From assembly GCA_030765645.1 (NCBI GenBank), contig JAVCCE010000064.1, positions 1 to 64,000 on the forward strand: DNA of 64,000 nt, read 5' to 3'. The notes beneath the pieces were generated by a model that was given only the letters and a program-made list of their open reading frames with translations, had not been told where the DNA came from and did no database searches. This document shows positions 24,946 through 33,085 of this stretch, piece after piece (position 1 is the stretch's first letter; the number at the start of each line of letters is the position of its first letter). Source of the DNA: Candidatus Hinthialibacter antarcticus. Lineage in GTDB: Bacteria > Hinthialibacterota > Hinthialibacteria > Hinthialibacterales > Hinthialibacteraceae. The position numbers and the translations under genes are program-made.

Positions 24946-26291
24946 TCGTTTCCCACCACCAACTTATCGCCTGGTTCAAACACCGAGGGCGATAATCTCA
25001 CGCCTGCCGCTTCCAGACGTTTAATACAACGCGGGCGCACGCCCGTCGCTTGAAAAGCGCCATGCACGCGGCCTTCGCTATCCACCGTTTTTTGGTCGAA
25101 AACGAAAATATCCTGCATGGTAATAACTTCGCCTTCCATGCCGACCAATTCAGAAATGCGCGTAATGCGGCGGGTGCCGTCAATCATTCTCGACGCCTGA
25201 ATAATCAAATTAACGGCGGAAGAAATTTGTTGCCGAACGACCCGCACGGGAATATCCAACCCGCCCATCGCCACCATCATTTCGATGCGGCTGAGTCCAT
25301 CGCGGGGCGTGTTTGCGTGAATGGTCGTCAGCGAGCCTTCGTGACCGGTGTTCATCGCTTGCAGCATGTCTAACGCTTCGGAGCCGCGCACTTCGCCGAC
25401 GATGATCCGGTCAGGGCGCATCCGTAGCGTGTTAAATAACAAGTCGCGCTGCGTAATCGCGCCGAAGTTTTCAATATTCGGAGGCCGCGTTTCCAATCGC
25501 ACAACATGCGGTTGTTGAAGAATCAATTCCGCCGAATCTTCGATGGTAATAATGCGCTCATCCGGCGGAATAAACGACGTCATAATGTTGAGAAGCGTTG
25601 TTTTCCCTGACCCGGTCCCGCCAGAAATAATCATGTTCAATTTGGCGCGCACCGCGCCTTCAATGAATTCGATCATCTCCGGCGTCATTGATTTATTTTC
25701 AATCAAGTTATCAATAGTTAATGGATTGACGCCGAACCGTCGAATTGACATCGCCGGTCCGTTCAACGCAAGCGGGGGGATAATCGCATTGACGCGAGAG
25801 CCGTCCGGCAGTCGCGCGTCTACCATCGGCGAGGTTTCATCGACCCGGCGGCCTATCCGCGAAACAATCCGGTCAATGATCTGCAACAAATGGCGGTCGT
25901 CTCGAAACGATGCTTCCGCTTTTTGTAATTTGCCTTTTTTCTCAATGAATATTTCATCAAAACGATTAACGAGAATATCGGAAATCTCCGTATCTTTCAG
26001 CAAGGGTTCCAGCGGCCCAAATCCAAACACTTCATCAAGAACTTCATCCGTCATGCGACGCCGTTCGGCGCCATTTAATGGAGCCGGATTTGAAGTAATC
26101 AACTCAGTTAAAACAGGCCGCACCTGCCGCTTGACCGCTTCCTTGTTATCTTCACGAACACGCTCAAGATCGAGCCGTTCAATCAACTGGCGGTGAACGG
26201 ATTGTTTCAATTCCTGATACACGCTGCGGCGTTCCGCATTGCGCATCGAACCATTTGTGTCTTGTGTTTTTGCTGTTGACTGGTTCATCAT
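24942..26291 (-). CDS. tadA: Tad pilus assembly ATPase TadA/CpaF
   Basis: A 449-residue hexameric secretion ATPase. Walker [15 protein letters not shown] is near residue 237, the Asp box [10 protein letters not shown] near 262, Walker [16 protein letters not shown] near 305 and the His box [13 protein letters not shown] near 333. The N-terminal region with [16 protein letters not shown] is typical of CpaF. It powers Flp pilus extension and, in some systems, retraction. Two ATG codons are possible (26291 or 26288). The gene starts 3 bp after cpaE ends. Confidence 0.95.
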   Translation of the reverse strand: MMNQSTAKTQDTNGSMRNAERRSVYQELKQSVHRQLIERLDLERVREDNKEAVKRQVRPVLTELITSNPAPLNGAERRRMTDEVLDEVFGFGPLEPLLKDTEISDILVNRFDEIFIEKKGKLQKAEASFRDDRHLLQIIDRIVSRIGRRVDETSPMVDARLPDGSRVNAIIPPLALNGPAMSIRRFGVNPLTIDNLIENKSMTPEMIEFIEGAVRAKLNMIISGGTGSGKTTLLNIMTSFIPPDERIITIEDSAELILQQPHVVRLETRPPNIENFGAITQRDLLFNTLRMRPDRIIVGEVRGSEALDMLQAMNTGHEGSLTTIHANTPRDGLSRIEMMVAMGGLDIPVRVVRQQISSAVNLIIQASRMIDGTRRITRISELVGMEGEVITMQDIFVFDQKTVDSEGRVHGAFQATGVRPRCIKRLEAAGVRLSPSVFEPGDKLVVGNE

Positions 26292-26294
26292 GGA

Positions 26295-27509
26295 TTACCC
26301 GATTGATTCCGCCAAAATAGATTTTTCTACGGCCTTTTCAGGCGCATAATCGTTTAATGGTTCAAGACTTGGCTGAGACTCGCCGGAATGAAGGCGCTTG
26401 GCGATTCTCTCAATATCTTTCGCTGCCTTTCCCCAACGCGACATGCGCCGTAACGGCTGCCCCTGATTAATCGCCGCGTGAACGCGCTTCTCGTCCGAAC
26501 GAACATAATCAATCTTTTTCGTTTTTAACGCTTTCGCGATTCGTCCTTTTGATAATGAATTTTTTGCGTCATATCCATTCACCACGACGGTCAGTTGGTT
26601 CACGTCATAACCGATTTCGCCCAGCCAGTTAATTTTGCGGTTCGCCAAAAACAGAGACGGCAGATCGGGCTTGACCGTAAGGATCAACTGGTGCAAATAC
26701 GGTGCGGCTAACGTCACGTTTTCCTCGTCATGCCCCAGATCAAGCACCACAAACGGGTACATGTGTTGTAGTTCATAAATCAGGCTGCACATCTCGTCGT
26801 TGCTTAGTTGGGGCGGGTGTTGATCGTAAGGCTGCAACATCAAATGCAAACCGCATTCATGTTTCGCGGTTACGCTCTCGATCAACGTCCGGTCTAAACG
26901 GTCGGCGGTTTCGCTGATGTCCATCAACGACAACGTGGGCTGCATATCAAAATAGACGCTGAGATCGCCTTGCGCGAAATGGAAATCAACCAACATCGTA
27001 GGCCCTGCGTTCAACAGCGAATACGCCGTGTTACAAGCAACCGTCGTCGCGCCGCATCCGCCGCGCGCGCCCCAAACGCCGATCACTTTTCCTTGACCGG
27101 AACCGGATTGCATCGCCGCTTGTTTCTGGCGAACGCGATCAAACGTCGGGATCAGTTCTTCCGCCTTCAGCGGCAAGGTCAGAAACTCGTCCGCCCCGGC
27201 GCGGAAACATTGCAAAATTAATTCAGAATTCGATTCCGTCCCTAAAACAACAACGCAACATTCTTTGTGGGCTTGCTTCGCGCCTTGAATAAAATTTTCA
27301 GTAGTTACATTTTGTTCTGGAGCAGTGATAAAAACCAAATCGGGTTGATTGCGTTCGATCAACGACGATCCCAAAAAACGCGAAGTCGTTTCACCGACCA
27401 CTTCAACCAATTGGCTTGACTCCAACATCTTCACAATCTTCGCCAGATCGTGATGATGCGGATCGACCACCACCGCTTGAAACAGTGTGGATTTTCCGGT
27501 CTTGCCCAT
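26295..27509 (-). CDS. cpaE: Pilus localisation ATPase CpaE/TadZ
   Basis: A 404-residue protein with an atypical receiver-like N-terminal domain (1-130, with VVVDPHHHDLAKIV and FLTLPLKAEEL) and a MinD/ParA-like ATPase domain. GARGGCGATT near residue 148 is the CpaE-type deviant Walker motif, with Ala in place of the usual Lys, as is common in this family. Homologues mark the cell pole where the Tad machine is built. AAGGAG precedes the ATG. Confidence 0.9.
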   Translation of the reverse strand: MGKTGKSTLFQAVVVDPHHHDLAKIVKMLESSQLVEVVGETTSRFLGSSLIERNQPDLVFITAPEQNVTTENFIQGAKQAHKECCVVVLGTESNSELILQCFRAGADEFLTLPLKAEELIPTFDRVRQKQAAMQSGSGQGKVIGVWGARGGCGATTVACNTAYSLLNAGPTMLVDFHFAQGDLSVYFDMQPTLSLMDISETADRLDRTLIESVTAKHECGLHLMLQPYDQHPPQLSNDEMCSLIYELQHMYPFVVLDLGHDEENVTLAAPYLHQLILTVKPDLPSLFLANRKINWLGEIGYDVNQLTVVVNGYDAKNSLSKGRIAKALKTKKIDYVRSDEKRVHAAINQGQPLRRMSRWGKAAKDIERIAKRLHSGESQPSLEPLNDYAPEKAVEKSILAESIG

Positions 27510-27573
27510 GGTTGCCGCTCCTTAAGTTCTCTATCGCATCCAAGCCGAATCAATTCGTCATTTCATTTTCTTA

Positions 27574-29193
27574 CTAGCGAATGCGTTTACCCTTAGAATT
27601 TTTTCGCTGGTAGCGCTGTCGCTTTTCACTTTCACCAACACCACCTTGCAAGGCTTCTTCTCTTTGGGAAACGGCTTTTTTATCGTTCTTGCGCAAGGCG
27701 ATGGGCGAAGGATTATCTAGTGGATCAAATTGTTTCGGCAGTTCAGTAGATTGAATTGTTGAAGAATGTAATGCGGCGCCGTTCATTGAAAGCGCGGCGG
27801 AATCATCCGGCTCGGTAAGGGTTTCATTTTTCGCTTCAGGCAATTCAAACGTCTTAATCGCCGGATCATCCAACACGCCTTTAAGGCCTGTTTCTAATCG
27901 TTGCAGGTCAGAGGGCGACATGCTTTCGTAATCAATTTCGGATGGCCCGGGGTAGTCATCTGCATCGTTTAACGGCGCCACCAATTGCGGCGTAATCATT
28001 ACCAGCAATTCGGTTTCGGTTTCTTCCAATTGTTTTGATTTGAACAAATTTCCAAACAATGGAATATCGCCGACGCCTGGAACTTTTTGACTGGTAATCT
28101 GCTTGCCTTTGCTGATAAGCCCTGCAATGGCGAACGTTTGACCGTCTCTCAATTTCACAACGGTGTTGGTTCGTCGTGTAATCACGGTCGGAATCACATA
28201 CCCGCCCAGTTCGAGACCTTGTGAAAAATCGAGATCGCTGACCTCCGATAACACTTCCATTTGAATCTGCTGGTCTTCGGTTACCGTCGGGCTGAAATCG
28301 ACTTTCACGCCAAATTCTTTATACTCAATCGTGATCGAATTATTAGAGCCTGATTGCACAACTGGAATCGGAAACTCACCGCCTGCAAGAAAACTCGCCT
28401 TCTCGCCGCTACGCGCAACCAAGTTTGGTTCAGCAAGAATTTCAAGCAAACCTTTTTCTTTCAACGCTTTTACATAGCCTTCAATGTTGCTACCTGGAAT
28501 TCCAAAAAATGTGGTAACGGCGTCAGCAACGGTTAATTGTCCGCCCAGATCGCCCGACGCTAAATTGCCTAATAGTGATCCGCCCTGAAAGTCGCTGCCC
28601 AAGTACCGAAAATTAATGCCAATTTCATCACGGAATGACCGCGCGACTTCAGCGATTTTCACTTTTAACATGACTTGATGAACGCCAGGCACTTCCATCA
28701 AATTTAGCACTTCTGATGAATAAGCCGACGCAATGTTCATCGCGCGCTCGACGCCGTAGATGCTGCCAACCGAACCGCTCAGCGCAACGCCGTGGTCAGT
28801 CGAAAGCACTTCAATCGAGTCGTCCGGCATGATGTGTTTTAACTGGCGTTCAATTTGTTGCGTGTTCCAATCGACGCAAACGTCGAACATGCGCGTTTTG
28901 TCGTCTTCCGTCCAGACGATGACCGTCGTCTCGCCCACTTGGCGCGCCGTAATTAATATTTGTTTGGGGTCCAGAATTTGAACATCCGCGATCTCAGGCG
29001 CAACCACCGAAACCCGCGTCGCGGGAACATTCAGCGCAAGCAGCTGCGACTTATTGATCGTGAGTGTGAGGTTTTCTTCGTTTGGAATTAACTCTTCGAT
29101 GGTTGGCAGGTTCCCCGCAAAACTATTGCAACAGAACACCGTTATACCAATCCACACAATCGCCCGTGAAAACAAACAATAGTAGCCGCCCAT
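27574..29193 (-). CDS. cpaC: Tad pilus outer-membrane secretin CpaC/RcpA
   Basis: A 539-residue exported protein with a signal peptide (about 1-27, ending SFA). Residues 40-115 are the pilus/BON-type N-terminal domain (RVSVVAPEIADVQILD, TTVIVWTED). The secretin core lies at about 200-400, with LAEPNLVARSGEKASFLAGGE, TVVKLRDGQTFAIAGL and VPGVGDIPLFGNLFKS. The C-terminal 130 residues after the core are polar and probably disordered. It forms the outer-membrane channel for the Flp fibre. Confidence 0.93.
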   Translation of the reverse strand: MGGYYCLFSRAIVWIGITVFCCNSFAGNLPTIEELIPNEENLTLTINKSQLLALNVPATRVSVVAPEIADVQILDPKQILITARQVGETTVIVWTEDDKTRMFDVCVDWNTQQIERQLKHIMPDDSIEVLSTDHGVALSGSVGSIYGVERAMNIASAYSSEVLNLMEVPGVHQVMLKVKIAEVARSFRDEIGINFRYLGSDFQGGSLLGNLASGDLGGQLTVADAVTTFFGIPGSNIEGYVKALKEKGLLEILAEPNLVARSGEKASFLAGGEFPIPVVQSGSNNSITIEYKEFGVKVDFSPTVTEDQQIQMEVLSEVSDLDFSQGLELGGYVIPTVITRRTNTVVKLRDGQTFAIAGLISKGKQITSQKVPGVGDIPLFGNLFKSKQLEETETELLVMITPQLVAPLNDADDYPGPSEIDYESMSPSDLQRLETGLKGVLDDPAIKTFELPEAKNETLTEPDDSAALSMNGAALHSSTIQSTELPKQFDPLDNPSPIALRKNDKKAVSQREEALQGGVGESEKRQRYQRKNSKGKRIR

Positions 29194-29277
29194 TTTGAAC
29201 CTCTTTTCGTTTAGAAATTCACTGTAACTCTATCCATCTTCAGTGGATTTCTCTCTCAACCTGCAATGCAATAAAAA

Positions 29278-30114
29278 TTAAAAATTCACTTCAGATTTAT
29301 CGATGCCGCGAAAGACTTCCACAACTTTCATCGGGACCTGCGGCGCAGGTTCAACTTCAACCTGGACGGGTTCCGGTAACGGCACTTCCGGCTTCTCTCT
29401 TGAAATCATGCTCGTTAGAAAAGTGCCTTCTGTTAATTCTTGAAATTGGTCTGTAGTATTTCTCAACACCAAACGAATGACGCCAGCGTTTGAAGCCAAC
29501 GTCAGCTGCTCTGCTTGCGCCAATGAAACCAGGACGGTAACCGTTGGAACGAGTTTTGCCCGTTTCACGGCGTCGTCAACATCGTCAAGTTCCTGTCCAG
29601 TCGCGATCACTTCAAGGTTTTGCAAAATAGTTTTTGTTACGGTGTCGCGATTGCCTTCATCAACATCAAATGTGCTTAATACATCGACCCTGTGCCCGGG
29701 ACGAACAAAACCCGCCACGCTGATGGTGTCGTCAACGCGAAGCGTAATCGCCCGCATCCCTTCAGGAATCAACGCCGGCAATCCGCCAAATGAATTCGCA
29801 TCCGCCAGCCGGTCTGCAACGATCATTTCTCCAGGGTAAATCGTCGTACGCGCATAACGTCCCGCGATCTCCTCAATGCTGCCAAAAACGCCAAGTGGAA
29901 CGCTTTCGTTCAACATTGCGGACATCTTTAATTTCTCAGCGCGAATCAATGAACCTGCAGAAATTTTTTCAACCGCAACGACAACCTGAGCAGCTTCTGG
30001 CTCTGCGTTCACGACGGTCTGTTGTTGCTTGATATATCGCAATACGGTCGCGCTTGCGAATAAGCCCGAAAACACCGCAACAACCAATATGAGTAACGCC
30101 CCTAATTTCGACAT
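29278..30114 (-). CDS. cpaB: Flp pilus assembly protein CpaB
   Basis: A 278-residue protein. One N-terminal membrane helix (SKLGALLILVVAVFSGLFAS) is followed by an SAF domain: VVVAVEKISAGSLIRAEKL, YPGEMIVADRLA and IPEGMRAITLRVDD. VAGFVRPGHRVDVLSTFD near 128 is the signature of CpaB/RcpC. The start at 30114 is preferred over an upstream extension to 30261, because the membrane helix follows directly and the extension overlaps tadE. It probably steadies the secretin in the periplasm. Confidence 0.9.
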   Translation of the reverse strand: MSKLGALLILVVAVFSGLFASATVLRYIKQQQTVVNAEPEAAQVVVAVEKISAGSLIRAEKLKMSAMLNESVPLGVFGSIEEIAGRYARTTIYPGEMIVADRLADANSFGGLPALIPEGMRAITLRVDDTISVAGFVRPGHRVDVLSTFDVDEGNRDTVTKTILQNLEVIATGQELDDVDDAVKRAKLVPTVTVLVSLAQAEQLTLASNAGVIRLVLRNTTDQFQELTEGTFLTSMISREKPEVPLPEPVQVEVEPAPQVPMKVVEVFRGIDKSEVNF

Positions 30115-30179
30115 GGTTTTAGCCCTTTCGCAGGTTGATGGTTCAACCCCGTTGGCTGATATTCCGTTGGCGAATGAAC

Positions 30180-30605
30180 TTAGATGAAGCCTTCTTTGCG
30201 CATGACAACCACGCCTTGCAATTGCGTTCCGCCAAACCCCGGAACGATGCCGCCGACCCAAGCCACCGATTCATAGTTCACTTGGACGCGCACCGTGACT
30301 GGATCATTGCGGCTTGCCGACGACACGTCCGCCGGGGTCAATTGCAACCCGTCGTATGAAACGCCTGCGCCGGACAATACTTCGTTCACTTTTGCAATCA
30401 CGGTTGCATTGTCCGCTCCCGGCAGCGCAGCCATTCGCGCTCCCTCGCGCACAGCGGTGTTTAATAGGTGTTGTACGCTCAGTACGCGCCCAAATTCGAT
30501 AATGCCAAACAACATCAGCATCAGAATGGGCAGCACCAATGCAAATTCCACCGTCGCGGAACCTCGTTCGCCCTGGTTCCAAGCCTTCTTTGGCTTGCTG
30601 TTCAT
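30180..30605 (-). CDS. tadE: TadE-like pseudopilin
   Basis: A 141-residue protein. GERGSATVEFALVLPILMLM at residues 12-31 is the TadE motif, with the prepilin-like Glu in position and a membrane helix. HLLNTAVREGARMAALPG follows. It is a minor pilin-like component processed by the TadV peptidase. Its start overlaps the peptidase gene by 4 bp (ATGA). A second, larger TadE/G-type gene lies at 19751. Confidence 0.9.
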   Translation of the reverse strand: MNSKPKKAWNQGERGSATVEFALVLPILMLMLFGIIEFGRVLSVQHLLNTAVREGARMAALPGADNATVIAKVNEVLSGAGVSYDGLQLTPADVSSASRNDPVTVRVQVNYESVAWVGGIVPGFGGTQLQGVVVMRKEGFI

Positions 30606-31120
30606 GCCACCATCCCTCCGATGAGGAAGTAGGCGTAAAACCCAAATGCGATGGGAACGCCGTAAGGCAACAATATTTTTGCTGGCGCTTGTTCAGAGCC
30701 ATTATTTAATGTTTTAAGTGAAGCCAGGTTTTTGCTGGCAACGCCGACTGTAGCCAAACGCTGCTGCCATTGGCCGCTGCGGTACATGGAATAGGCTCCC
30801 ATCATCCCGCCAATCACGGCGATCCAGACAAAGGCTTGAATCGTCGCAGTCGCGCCGACCCAGGCGCCAACCGCCGCCATCAGTTTTACGTCGCCCGCTC
30901 CCATGCCGCCCAAGGCGTACATGACAATTAATGTCGCCAAGCCAACCGACGCGCCCAAAAGCGCATAGCCCAAGCCGGGGTAGCCTGTCATAGCCGCATG
31001 GTAAACCAAAGCAAATCCGAGACCGCCAAAGGTCAACCAATTGGGGACCCGATGTTCTTTCCAGTCGATATAAGCGGCGATGGTCAACACAACCGTAGCC
31101 GCGAGAATTTCAACGCTCAT
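30602..31120 (-). CDS. tadV: Prepilin peptidase TadV/CpaA (A24 family)
   Basis: A 172-residue integral membrane aspartic protease with about six hydrophobic helices. AAYIDWKEHRVPNWLT near residue 16 has the first catalytic Asp, and GGMGAGDVKLMAAVGAW near 72 has the GxGD motif with the second. It removes the leader of Flp and TadE-type prepilins. It is the shorter CpaA form, without the cytoplasmic methylase domain of PilD, so it is not expected to N-methylate. It follows flp by about 150 bp. Confidence 0.93.
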   Translation of the reverse strand: MSVEILAATVVLTIAAYIDWKEHRVPNWLTFGGLGFALVYHAAMTGYPGLGYALLGASVGLATLIVMYALGGMGAGDVKLMAAVGAWVGATATIQAFVWIAVIGGMMGAYSMYRSGQWQQRLATVGVASKNLASLKTLNNGSEQAPAKILLPYGVPIAFGFYAYFLIGGMVA

Positions 31121-31273
31121 TACATATCACCTCGATTTAAAGAGTGGCGGGAATTGGGTGGGAAGAAAGGACGCTACAGGCTCACACCCTCACGTCTGTT
31201 CCTGCGCTTAAGCGCCCTTTCTTCCACCAATCGACAATTAATACATTCCCGAAAAGCAATTCATGTCCAACAA

Positions 31274-31462
31274 TTAGCTGGTGGGCAAACCGGTGATTGT
31301 GGCCGATGTGCCGTTGAACCAACCTTGTAGCGCGCCGCTGAACGCAGTAATCGCGCCAATGCAACCGATGATAATCAACGCAACAACGACTGCGTACTCG
31401 ACTGCGGTCGGGCCATCTTCACTCGTAATGAAATGATGCAGTTTGGATGTGATACTGTTCAT
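31274..31462 (-). CDS. flp: Flp family type IVb pilin (main copy)
   Basis: A 62-residue prepilin. EDGPTAVEYAVVVALIIIG holds the Flp cleavage context and hydrophobic core with the Glu-Tyr pair. The start at 31462 with GGAG upstream is favoured over a frame opening at 31486. It is the first gene of the Tad cluster and the major fibre subunit. The C-terminus ITGLPTS is shared with the orphan paralogue at 39581. Confidence 0.93.
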   Translation of the reverse strand: MNSITSKLHHFITSEDGPTAVEYAVVVALIIIGCIGAITAFSGALQGWFNGTSATITGLPTS

Positions 31463-31486
31463 GATATTTTCTCCTATCGCTACCAC

Positions 31487-31924
31487 CCGTTATTTTTACC
31501 TTACTTAAACAAGCAAGGATTTAAAGCAAATAAAAAAGGCTGCACCTCTGCCGATAAAGAGCTAATAATTCTAGCCTTATCCACAAAACATTTGAAACAT
31601 AACAACCCTGAAAAGAAATATTACTGGGAAACTCAACACGCCTCAATTAAAACCATATCAAACATTACAATAGTTAGTAAAGCATGAACGATACACAACG
31701 TCAACTTATTTTTTAGTTTTTTGCTCTCTTTTTGATTCTTTTTTTGACTCTTTGTGTAATGTAATTTTGCTAAGAAAATAGGTTTTGGGTAGGGCTTTTG
31801 AAACCGAAGTTGATACGCGAAAGCAGATTATATACAATCGGGAATTGTAAATGTGGCGGGGTCGACCAAAATGACTGAAACGACAATCAGACGACAAAAC
31901 AGACTGAAATTCAGAGAAAACAAA
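31487..31924. other. AT-rich leader and intergenic region of the Tad operon
   Basis: No gene is supported here. The region between flp and the LamG gene has A/T tracts (for example a T-rich run near 31708-31755) and must hold the flp promoter, but no clear promoter match could be assigned by eye. A low-complexity lysine/serine-rich frame across 31706-31966 is not a credible gene. Confidence 0.5.
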
Positions 31925-31955
31925 AAAAATGCGCCTGAAAAACAGGCGCATTACA
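31925..31955 (-). terminator. Terminator after the LamG-domain gene
   Basis: ATGCGCCTG (31929-31937) and CAGGCGCAT (31943-31951) form a stem with a run of T residues on the minus strand, about 35 bp beyond the stop codon at 31985. Confidence 0.88.
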
Positions 31956-31984
31956 TGAAAGCACACGAATTGTAAGAATGAAGT

Positions 31985-32770
31985 TTATTTCAATTGAAGT
32001 GATTCATCGCCAGCGTATGATTTCACGCCGCCTTCACTGACAAAGACTTCGATTACCTGGTCGCGGCTCAATGCGGCGTCATATACACGCGCATCATCCA
32101 TATATCCGTTCCAGTTTTCGCCCGCATCACCGCTATTGTTTCCACCTAAGAACAGCGGCATGGCATCAAGTAATGGTTGAGTGATTACGCTTGTTGACGC
32201 TCTGGCGCCGTTACGGTAATAGGTCAAATTTGCGCCACTTTTAACGACAACATGATGGTTCCATACGCCATTTTCAAGGTCATCATATTCCATGTTATCG
32301 TTGCCGTTACCTTCAGTGTGCCACTCAAATTTCGTCGGAGTTAATTTTACAAATTGGCGCGGAACAAAGTCTACCGCATCCAGGTTATAGCGATTGCCCA
32401 TGATGATATGGTTGCTCTCGTTTCCTTCTCCCTGCTTTGCCCAAAACATCCAGGTGAAGTTCTGTTCTAGCGACAACACGGGTAATAAATTCGCAGTCTG
32501 GATATAAGCGCCCTCTGCCGTACCGCCGAAACTGATGACGGAACCGCGTTCAGAATCAGTAACCCAAACAGACCCGCCGTCTCCTAAGCCATTGTTCACA
32601 TTGGATATTGTTCCTACATTGTTGCTGCCGCTAGAATCCCCTGCGACTTCTCCCGAACCTTCTTCAAACGTCCAGTGTCCAATCAAACCTTGCGAAAAAG
32701 CTTGCGTACTGCACACGCATAATGCCAATGCGCAGACTCCCATCATCAATTTACTCGCATGTTTCATCAT
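31985..32770 (-). CDS. Secreted LamG/concanavalin-like lectin domain protein
   Basis: A 261-residue protein with a Sec signal peptide ending TQAFS. GLIGHWTFEEGSGEVAGDSSGSNN directly after it is the standard opening of LamG domains (shown here as LIGHWTFEEGSG). FTWMFWAKQGEG, WNHHVVVKSGANLTYYRNG and GYMDDARVYDAALSRDQV complete the jelly roll. It binds carbohydrate or acts as a spacer; no catalytic domain is present. GGGAGGAAGA lies before two adjacent ATG codons (32770 and 32767). It lies upstream of the Tad locus on the same strand but is separated from it by a terminator. Confidence 0.85.
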   Translation of the reverse strand: MMKHASKLMMGVCALALCVCSTQAFSQGLIGHWTFEEGSGEVAGDSSGSNNVGTISNVNNGLGDGGSVWVTDSERGSVISFGGTAEGAYIQTANLLPVLSLEQNFTWMFWAKQGEGNESNHIIMGNRYNLDAVDFVPRQFVKLTPTKFEWHTEGNGNDNMEYDDLENGVWNHHVVVKSGANLTYYRNGARASTSVITQPLLDAMPLFLGGNNSGDAGENWNGYMDDARVYDAALSRDQVIEVFVSEGGVKSYAGDESLQLK

Positions 32771-33008
32771 TCTTCCTCCCAATAATTAGATTCACCAAAC
32801 TTTGCGTAGGGTGATATCGGTTCTTCAAAATTAAATTTCATACGGAAATGGACTATGCACAAAAACATGCAACAAATCAAAACGATTCATAACCGGCCAT
32901 TCAATCTCACGGCAACTCGCCAAAACTAGCCAAAACCATTCAAGCGAAAGTCGTTACAAATCAAGATATTACATGCGCTAACTCTTGTCAAGAATTATTT
33001 AAAAAAAA
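32771..33008. other. Intergenic region without visible gene
   Basis: An AT-rich stretch of about 240 bp between the emfourin-like gene's terminator and the LamG gene start. It presumably includes the LamG promoter. No feature can be supported. Confidence 0.45.
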
Positions 33009-33030
33009 TGGGCGCTGATAGCAGCGCCCA
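33000..33030 (-). terminator. Terminator after the repeat/emfourin-like gene
   Basis: TGGGCGCTG (33009-33017) and CAGCGCCCA (33022-33030) form a 9-bp stem with a four-base loop, followed on the minus strand by eight T. Confidence 0.9.
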
Positions 33031-33085
33031 AGCCCTAGAAATAGAGACGAATAAATCGTCTGGTAGGTCGTGATACTTCTTTTTT

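Noticed and set aside
25543-26196. Plus-strand frame of 217 residues
   Set aside because: It is the mirror of the tadA gene, which has unmistakable ATPase motifs on the other strand.
31201-31220. GCGCTTAAGCGC palindrome between flp and tadV
   Set aside because: It has a short stem with no clear loop and no T-run, so I do not call a terminator.
31706-31966. Minus-strand frame of 86 residues upstream of flp
   Set aside because: Low-complexity Lys/Glu/Ser tail from an A/T tract, crossing a terminator; no ribosome binding site.
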